Positions 1 to 4,094 of a stretch of DNA of 5,053 nucleotides are shown piece after piece. Every line of letters starts with the position of its first letter. Position 1 is the stretch's first letter. Below the pieces are notes generated by a model. That model was not told where the DNA came from. It saw only the letters and a program-made list of their open reading frames with translations, and did not search any database. Made by a program: the position numbers and the translations under genes. The stretch is from Patescibacteria group bacterium (GTDB lineage Bacteria; Patescibacteriota; Minisyncoccia; Minisyncoccales; JAGOPM01): NCBI GenBank assembly GCA_022710815.1, contig JAKLGF010000040.1, positions 1 through 5,053 of the forward strand. The letters are read 5' to 3'.

Positions 1-472
1 CAGTGTTCAAGAAACACTAGCCAGACCAGCTGGAGGAGATAATTCCAATGGCTTTACTGCTGGAGCTGATGATAATGGAGACAGTGATCCACTTTACAAT
101 GAAGCCATGAAAACAGTTGTTGAAGCAGGCAAAGCTTCCACTTCTTTGTTGCAAAGAAGATTAAGAGTAGGTTATGCTAGAGCTGCTAGATTAATTGATC
201 TCTTGGAACAAAATAGTATTGTTGGTCCAGCTGATGGAGCCAAGCCCAGAGATGTTTTAGTAACTTCCCTTGATGAAGGGGAGAGAGTGAGCGGGATAAA
301 GGAATATGAAAGCGTTAACAAAACTAAGCCAGTGGCTTTAGCTTCTGCTCGTCCCAAAGCTGAATTAGTTGATGATTCTTCAGAAGAAGAAAAAGAAGAC
401 GATGATGACGACGATGGACCAAAAGACAAAGATGATATGACTGACTATTCAGCTGAATATTTTGATACATAA
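1..472 (+). CDS. ftsK: DNA translocase FtsK, C-terminal fragment (gamma domain plus acidic tail), 5' truncated by window edge
   Basis: The frame is open from the left edge (first full codon at base 2) to TAA at 470-472, giving 156 visible residues. The ATG at 107 is internal. FtsK is a septum-located, ATP-driven double-stranded DNA pump that clears and orients the chromosome during division. Visible residues 29-87, from DPLYNEA through [20 protein letters not shown] to [13 protein letters not shown], are the winged-helix gamma domain, which in characterised FtsK reads polarity motifs (KOPS) and contacts XerD. The motor domain lies outside the window. Residues 1-28, rich in Gly, Asp and Asn, look like the linker from motor to gamma. 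About 69 residues follow the gamma domain and include a strongly acidic Glu/Asp run (bases 371-436). FtsK proteins usually end soon after gamma, so this tail is unusual. recA begins 13 bp downstream on the same strand, so co-transcription is likely. The family assignment is firm. Confidence 0.95.
   Translation, partial: SVQETLARPAGGDNSNGFTAGADDNGDSDPLYNEAMKTVVEAGKASTSLLQRRLRVGYARAARLIDLLEQNSIVGPADGAKPRDVLVTSLDEGERVSGIKEYESVNKTKPVALASARPKAELVDDSSEEEKEDDDDDDGPKDKDDMTDYSAEYFDT
446..459. repeat. Perfect 14-bp palindrome upstream of recA
   Basis: TATTCAGCTGAATA reads the same on both strands with no spacer. It ends 26 bases before the recA ATG and lies inside the last ftsK codons (Tyr-Ser-Ala-Glu). 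A gapless palindrome suits a dimeric repressor site better than an RNA hairpin. It does not resemble the known E. coli (CTGT-N8-ACAG) or Gram-positive (CGAAC-N4-GTTCG) LexA boxes. A 14-bp perfect palindrome is expected roughly 0.3 times by chance in 5 kb of random sequence, so its position is suggestive only. No function is established. Confidence 0.25.
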
Positions 473-485
473 AAAAACAAATAAT

Positions 486-1511
486 ATGGCTTTTAAGAAA
501 AAAGACAAAAACCAAGATTCTCCTAAAAAGATGGATTTCCAGCTTCAGGAGGCAATCGATGAAATTAAAAAGAAATTTGGAGATGGGTCCATAATGAAAC
601 TCCAAGAAGTGAGAGCAGTTAATGTTGATGCTGTCAGCACTGGCTGTTTATCAGTTGATTTGGCTTTAGGAGTAGGGGGCTTGCCCAGAGGAAGAATAAT
701 TGAAATATTTGGAGATGAATCTTCAGGTAAAACTACTTTAGCTTTGCATTGTGTAGCTCAGGCTCAAAAAAAAGGAGGCATTGCTGCCTACATTGATGCT
801 GAACATGCTATGGATCCAGAATATGCTAAGAAATTAGGAGTAGATACTGATAATCTTTTAATTTCTCAGCCAGACTCAGGAGAAGAAGCTTTGCAGATTG
901 TAGAAACATTAGTTAATTCAGGAAAAGTAGACATGATTGTTGTTGATTCTGTGGCTGCCTTAACTCCCAAGAACGAGATTGCTGGAGAAATGGGAGAAAT
1001 GCCAGTTGGCTTGCAGGCTAGATTAATGAGCCATGCTTTAAGGAAATTGTCAGCTATTGTTGCTAAGACTAAAACCATTGTTATCTTTTTGAACCAAACC
1101 AGAATGAAAATTGGAGTTATGTTTGGCAATCCAGAAACTACTCCTGGAGGATTGGCTTTGAAATTCTATTCCTCAATCAGAATCAATCTTAAAAGAATTG
1201 CCCAGATTAAGCACGGAGAAAATATTATTGGTTCTAGAATTAAGATTAAAATTGTTAAAAACAAAGTTGCTCCTCCTTTCAAGGAAAGTGAAGTGGGAGT
1301 ATATTTCAATGAAGGATTTTCTCGTTCTGGAGATATGTTAGAGACTGGGCTCAAAGAGGGGATTATTGTTAAAACCGGTAATACCTTTACTTTTGGAGAA
1401 CAGAAATTAGGAACAGGAATGGAAGCTGCCCGCGATAACTTAAAACAGAACCCAGATTTAATGGATTCTGTTTACAAGCAAGTATTAGCTAAATATTCTC
1501 TTGATGCTTAG
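486..1511 (+). CDS. recA: Recombinase RecA
   Basis: RecA is a 341-residue ATP-dependent recombinase that forms filaments on single-stranded DNA, pairs homologous strands and, where LexA exists, acts as a coprotease. ATG at 486 is chosen because it gives the usual short N-terminus before KKFGDGSIMKL; an in-frame TTG at 462 would overlap ftsK. Visible parts are: N-terminal helix about 17-35; Walker A GDESSGKT at 76-83; catalytic Glu106 in DAEHAMD; Walker B ending VVDS at 151-155; loop L1 near GEMGEMPVGLQARLMS (167-182); FLNQTRMKIG with Gln204; loop L2 GNPETTPGGLALKFY (214-228); and a C-terminal domain to 341. Two features are odd. The P-loop has Asp77 where nearly all RecA proteins have Pro. 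The protein also stops at KYSLDA, without the acidic tail that restrains E. coli RecA. There is no Shine-Dalgarno motif in the 13-base spacer from ftsK, and no LexA box is recognised. The stop codon overlaps that of convergent rpsR. Confidence 0.98.
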   Translation: MAFKKKDKNQDSPKKMDFQLQEAIDEIKKKFGDGSIMKLQEVRAVNVDAVSTGCLSVDLALGVGGLPRGRIIEIFGDESSGKTTLALHCVAQAQKKGGIAAYIDAEHAMDPEYAKKLGVDTDNLLISQPDSGEEALQIVETLVNSGKVDMIVVDSVAALTPKNEIAGEMGEMPVGLQARLMSHALRKLSAIVAKTKTIVIFLNQTRMKIGVMFGNPETTPGGLALKFYSSIRINLKRIAQIKHGENIIGSRIKIKIVKNKVAPPFKESEVGVYFNEGFSRSGDMLETGLKEGIIVKTGNTFTFGEQKLGTGMEAARDNLKQNPDLMDSVYKQVLAKYSLDA

Positions 1512-1711
1512 AAATTCTTAGCAGTTGGAGAAAGGAGCCCCATTGAGCGGGCTCTTTTTATTGCAGTGCTCAAGTTCCTCTGGTGGAAAGCGCAAAGTCC
1601 GGTTTTAGTGCGGTCTTTGATCTTGCCTGAAGCTGATTGAAAGCTTCTTAAGACTGCAATGCTCTTGTGATCAATGAATTTGATGTTTCTTCTACAGAAA
1701 TAACACTCCAT
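1508..1711 (-). CDS. rpsR: 30S ribosomal protein S18
   Basis: S18 is a small-subunit protein that binds 16S rRNA in the platform as a partner of S6. The 67 residues match the usual compact family size. The recognisable core runs from CYFC (3-6) through IDHKSIAVLRSF, GKIKDRTKTG and CAFHQRNL (40-47) to the conserved C-terminal KRARSMGLL (52-60). Cys3, Cys6, Cys40 and His43 form the CxxC...CxxH set of zinc-type S18 proteins, so metal binding is likely but inferred. The C-terminus is SPTAKNF rather than the common PF or PY ending. It is the last gene of the rpsF-ssb-rpsR cluster, 12 bases after ssb and with no Shine-Dalgarno motif, so coupled translation is plausible. Its TAA stop overlaps the recA TAG by two bases, tail to tail. 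No minus-strand terminator is visible after it. The rplI (L9) gene that follows rpsR in many bacteria is not here. Confidence 0.96.
   Translation of the reverse strand: MECYFCRRNIKFIDHKSIAVLRSFQSASGKIKDRTKTGLCAFHQRNLSTAIKRARSMGLLSPTAKNF
1531..1559 (+). terminator. Intrinsic terminator of recA, embedded in rpsR coding sequence
   Basis: GAGCCC (1535-1540) pairs perfectly with GGGCTC (1549-1554) around an 8-base loop. The pairing extends outward by G1534-U1555 and three A-U pairs. TTTTT follows at 1555-1559, so this is a standard Rho-independent terminator for plus-strand transcription starting 20 bases after the recA stop. On the opposite strand the same bases are codons 51-61 of rpsR (IKRARSMGLLS). 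In that direction the hairpin is followed by CCTTTCTCC rather than a T run, so it should act for recA only. Structure was judged by eye, with no free-energy calculation. Confidence 0.8.
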
Positions 1712-1723
1712 GGTATTGTTTTT

Positions 1724-2164
1724 TTATAATGGTATGTCGCTGACATCTATTTCCTCTTCGCCCTCCTGGATAACCGGTATTTCTTGGCTATCATCTTTGT
1801 TTGAGGCAAATTGGCTCTGACCTTTAGTTTCTCCAGAAAATCTGGGGCCTAACTGGATGTTCTCAGCGATAATTTCAGTCTTATATTTCTTAACTCCTGT
1901 TTTATCTTCCCATGACCTTGTGGCTAATCTTCCTTCAACATAGATCATACTTCCTTTTTTAACATATGTTGAAATAGTGTTAGCTAGTCCTCCCCAAGCA
2001 ACAACTGAATGAAATTCTGCTTGCTGTTGCTTTTGGCCAGCCTTATCTTTCCAGATGCGGTTAGTGGCCATCCCGAAACTGCAGACACTTTGCCCTGATG
2101 GGGTAGTGCGAGAATCAGGATCTGATGTTAAATTACCAATGAGGAAAACTTTATTAAGATTCAT
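1724..2164 (-). CDS. ssb: Single-stranded DNA-binding protein SSB
   Basis: SSB coats single-stranded DNA during replication, repair and recombination and recruits partner enzymes through its C-terminal tip. The 146 residues hold one OB-fold (about 1-107), opening MNLNKVFLIGNLTSDPDSR and including EFHSVVAWGGLA (50-61), KKGSMIYVEGRL (69-80) and the conserved RSWEDKTG (83-90). Trp38, Trp57 and Trp85 occupy positions where DNA-stacking aromatic residues are usual. A short linker of about 39 residues becomes acidic (EGEEEID) and ends DVSDIPL, a variant of the canonical DDDIPF tip, with Leu replacing the terminal Phe. The start lies 9 bases after the rpsF stop with only an A-rich spacer and no Shine-Dalgarno motif. 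It sits between rpsF and rpsR, as in many bacteria. In many CPR and other genomes a bacterial-type SSB of this kind works alongside RecA, whose gene converges here. Confidence 0.96.
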   Translation of the reverse strand: MNLNKVFLIGNLTSDPDSRTTPSGQSVCSFGMATNRIWKDKAGQKQQQAEFHSVVAWGGLANTISTYVKKGSMIYVEGRLATRSWEDKTGVKKYKTEIIAENIQLGPRFSGETKGQSQFASNKDDSQEIPVIQEGEEEIDVSDIPL

Positions 2165-2173
2165 AGTTTTTTA

Positions 2174-2653
2174 TTATTTTAACATTTCCTCAAGCTCTTT
2201 GTTAATGTCTTCTAGCTCTGCCTTTCTGCGCTTTTCAGGTTTTTCCTTTGTTTCTTTGACTGGAGTTTCCTGAGCTGGGGCAGGGGCTTGATCCAATTCT
2301 TCTGAAACTGGAGCGGCTTCCTCGGTTTGAGTTATTTGAGGGGCTCTAGTTCTGTATTGAATCTGCTTTTTGACTTTTCTTTTCTCAACAATGAAATATC
2401 TGAGCACATTGATAGCATCCATTTCCTTTTTAAGGGCTTCTAGAACCTTGGGTTCTGCCTGGAAATAGAAACTGGTCAAAATGCCTTCCTTTTCCTTTTT
2501 AATTGTATATCCAAGCCTTACTTTGCTGGGCTCTGTTATTTGGGAAATGCTAGCTTCCAGCTTTTGCAGGGTCTCTTCAATGGTTTTGGTAGTGTTTTTA
2601 ATCTCCTCATCAGAGCCGGTTTTTGCAACCACACTAAGTTCGTATGCTTTCAT
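2174..2653 (-). CDS. rpsF: 30S ribosomal protein S6 with long C-terminal extension
   Basis: S6 is a small-subunit protein that pairs with S18 on the 16S rRNA platform. Residues 1 to about 97 form the ferredoxin-like S6 core: MKAYELSVVA as strand 1, a helix around 14-36, LGYTIKKEKEGILTSFYFQA (47-66), and the closing VLRYFIVEKRK (83-93). Bacterial S6 is usually about 95-135 residues, whereas this one has 159. The extra part is an Ala/Pro/Glu-rich, probably flexible linker (about 103-137) followed by a charged, predicted helix ending ELEDINKELEEMLK. I recall similar tails in CPR S6 proteins but could not check this. The start at 2653 matches the family N-terminus. AAGG precedes the ATG by only three bases, a poor Shine-Dalgarno spacing. 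It is the first gene of the rpsF-ssb-rpsR cluster and is driven by a strong promoter predicted only about 6 bases upstream of the ATG. No S6:S18-binding leader structure fits in so short a leader. Confidence 0.93.
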   Translation of the reverse strand: MKAYELSVVAKTGSDEEIKNTTKTIEETLQKLEASISQITEPSKVRLGYTIKKEKEGILTSFYFQAEPKVLEALKKEMDAINVLRYFIVEKRKVKKQIQYRTRAPQITQTEEAAPVSEELDQAPAPAQETPVKETKEKPEKRRKAELEDINKELEEMLK

Positions 2654-2665
2654 AAGCCTTTATTT

Positions 2666-2693
2666 ATTATAGGATTATGATATAATAATTCAA
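2666..2693 (-). promoter_or_regulatory. Predicted sigma-70 promoter for rpsF-ssb-rpsR
   Basis: Read on the minus strand, TTGAAT (2693-2688) and a perfect TATAAT (2671-2666) are separated by 16 bases. The -35 box matches 4 of 6 and the -10 box 6 of 6 of the housekeeping consensus. The expected start, about seven bases past the -10 box, falls near 2659, leaving a leader of about 6 bases before the rpsF ATG. The -35 element overlaps the expected start site of the oppositely oriented mutase promoter. Confidence 0.65.
2678..2686 (+). promoter_or_regulatory. Predicted extended -10 promoter for the phosphohexomutase gene
   Basis: TGATATAAT contains a perfect TATAAT (2681-2686) preceded by the TGn motif of extended -10 promoters. 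No convincing -35 box lies 16-18 bases upstream, as is typical of this class. The expected start is near 2693, with the ATG at 2695, so the transcript would be leaderless or have one to two leader bases. No Shine-Dalgarno sequence is present, which agrees with this. Confidence 0.6.
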
Positions 2694-2694
2694 T

Positions 2695-4059
2695 ATGAAA
2701 GTCAACCCTTCTATATTCAAATCTTATGATGTCCGAGGCACCTATCCTGACCAGCTGGATGAAGAATCAGCTCTGCGCATAGGCCAGGCTTTTGGGGCAT
2801 TTTTGGCTCAAAAACAGGCAAAAAAAGGTAAAGTTAGAATAGTTGTGGGCAGAGATGCTAGATTATCATCTCCCAGCCTTTCCAAGGCCTTAATTAAAGG
2901 AATTCTGTCTTCTGGGGCTGATGTTATTGACCTAGGATTATGCACTACTCCTTTAATGTATTTTGCAGCTGGATATTACAAATACAGTGGAGGAATAATG
3001 GTTACAGCTTCTCATAATCCCGGCCATTACAATGGCCTCAAGTTTGTTGAAGCTGGAGCTTCTCCAGTGGGCCAGGTTAATGGCTTGAATCAAGTCAGAG
3101 ATTGGGCCATAGATGATACCAAAGATCTTACTGCTAAGAAAAAAGGAAAGGTTTTTAAGAAGAAAGTCATTAATGATTACGTAAAATTCCACTTCAAACA
3201 CTTTAAAGCTAAAGATATTTCTGGATTCAAGATTGGAATAGATACTGCCAATGCAGTTTCTGGAATCATGATTGATCCCATTTTCTCTAAAGCCAAGATT
3301 AAAACAATTCATTTGCTCAAGAAAATGGATGGGAAGTTTCCCAATCATGAGCCTGATCCTTTGAAAGAAGAGAATTTGGAATTGATTAAAAAAGAAGTTA
3401 TTAAAAAGAAGCTTGATTTGGGCTTGGCCTTTGATGGAGACGGGGATAGGGTAATGTTTGTTGATGAAAAAGGAAACTGGGTTAGAGCTGATATTATCAC
3501 AGCCCTAATGACTAATATCCTTCAATCTCAAGACAAGAACAAAACAGTTCTCTATGATTTACGTTCCACTAATTTCATCAAGGAAACAGCTCAGAAATTA
3601 GGAGGGAAGGCGATTATGAGCAGAGTCGGGCATACCTTTATCAAGATTGCCATGAAAGAGAACAATGTTTACTTTGCTGGAGAAGTTTCCGGCCATTATT
3701 ATTGGCAGGAACTATTCTGCGGAGAAGCCCCATTTTTTGCCGTCTTCACTATTTTAAAATACCTCAAAGAAAACAAGATTGCTTTGTCTGAAGCTGTGGC
3801 TCCTTTTCAAAAGTATTTCCAATCTCCAGAAATGAATTTCAAGGTTAATGATACTAAGGAGATAATCAAAAAGATTGAAGCTAAATACAAAGATGGCAAG
3901 CAAAATACCATGGATGGGTTAAGAGTTGATTATCCAGATTGGTGGTTCTTGGTTAGAGCCTCTAATACTGAGCCAGTATTAAGATTAGGGCTAGAAGCTA
4001 AAAACAAGGAGTTATTAGATCAAAAGATTATTGAACTCAAAAAAGAAATTCAAGGATAA
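2695..4059 (+). CDS. Phosphohexomutase, phosphomannomutase/phosphoglucomutase type
   Basis: This is a cytoplasmic enzyme of the alpha-D-phosphohexomutase superfamily, moving phosphate between C6 and C1 of hexose phosphates through a phosphoserine. It feeds nucleotide-sugar and glycan synthesis. The 454 residues match the usual length of about 450-460, and the start gives the typical opening NPSIFKSYDVRGTYP. All four active-site signatures are present: the phosphoserine loop TASHNP (Ser106); the metal loop DGDGDR (247-252, Asp247/249/251); the sugar-binding loop GEVSGH (329-334); and the phosphate-binding loop RASNTEP (421-427). The GExSGH loop suits phosphomannomutase/phosphoglucomutase (ManB/AlgC-like) better than GlmM, which usually has GEQSGH and a different N-terminus, but the substrate cannot be fixed from sequence alone. 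After the sugar loop, FCGEAPFFAV (341-350) replaces the usual D-x-G-containing stretch. The gene is transcribed singly, diverging from rpsF and ending at a strong terminator 1 base after its stop. Confidence 0.93.
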   Translation: MKVNPSIFKSYDVRGTYPDQLDEESALRIGQAFGAFLAQKQAKKGKVRIVVGRDARLSSPSLSKALIKGILSSGADVIDLGLCTTPLMYFAAGYYKYSGGIMVTASHNPGHYNGLKFVEAGASPVGQVNGLNQVRDWAIDDTKDLTAKKKGKVFKKKVINDYVKFHFKHFKAKDISGFKIGIDTANAVSGIMIDPIFSKAKIKTIHLLKKMDGKFPNHEPDPLKEENLELIKKEVIKKKLDLGLAFDGDGDRVMFVDEKGNWVRADIITALMTNILQSQDKNKTVLYDLRSTNFIKETAQKLGGKAIMSRVGHTFIKIAMKENNVYFAGEVSGHYYWQELFCGEAPFFAVFTILKYLKENKIALSEAVAPFQKYFQSPEMNFKVNDTKEIIKKIEAKYKDGKQNTMDGLRVDYPDWWFLVRASNTEPVLRLGLEAKNKELLDQKIIELKKEIQG

Positions 4060-4060
4060 C

Positions 4061-4088
4061 AAAAAACACCCCTTAGGGGGTGTTTTTT
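4061..4088. terminator. Bidirectional intrinsic terminator between the mutase gene and RNase J
   Basis: AAAAAACACCCC (4061-4072) and GGGGTGTTTTTT (4077-4088) form a perfect 12-bp stem with loop TTAG. The GC-rich part is CACCCC/GGGGTG, flanked by six A on one side and six T on the other. In either direction the hairpin is followed by a six-U tract, so it should stop both the plus-strand mutase transcript (stop codon ends 4059) and the minus-strand RNase J transcript (stop codon at 4097-4095). It accounts for nearly all of the 35-base gap. Confidence 0.92.
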
Positions 4089-4094
4089 AATTGA

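Noticed and set aside
367..440. GAA/GAT-rich tract as a tandem repeat or microsatellite
   Set aside because: It is an imperfect mix of Glu and Asp codons within the FtsK acidic tail, with no fixed repeat unit.
107..472. Small stand-alone 121-residue gene starting at ATG 107
   Set aside because: The frame is open to the left edge and the upstream residues (DPLYNEA) belong to the FtsK gamma domain, so the ATG is internal.
462..485. TTG at 462 as the recA start
   Set aside because: It would overlap the ftsK end and add eight residues with no family match. ATG 486 gives a normal RecA N-terminus.
440..500. LexA/SOS box upstream of recA
   Set aside because: Neither CTGT-N8-ACAG nor a CGAAC-N4-GTTCG-like site is present. 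The nearby palindrome has a different sequence.
2654..2694. Riboswitch or ribosomal-protein leader structure before rpsF
   Set aside because: The spacer is 41 bases of A+T-rich promoter sequence with no GC-rich stem or CCG-bearing bulge.
2953..3348. 131-residue minus-strand frame inside the mutase gene, and similar frames at 172-429, 324-605, 866-1129, 1166-1354, 2055-2273, 2481-2672 and 4341-4526
   Set aside because: All lie opposite or within well-supported genes and show no recognisable domain. Their composition is that of antisense or off-frame translation.
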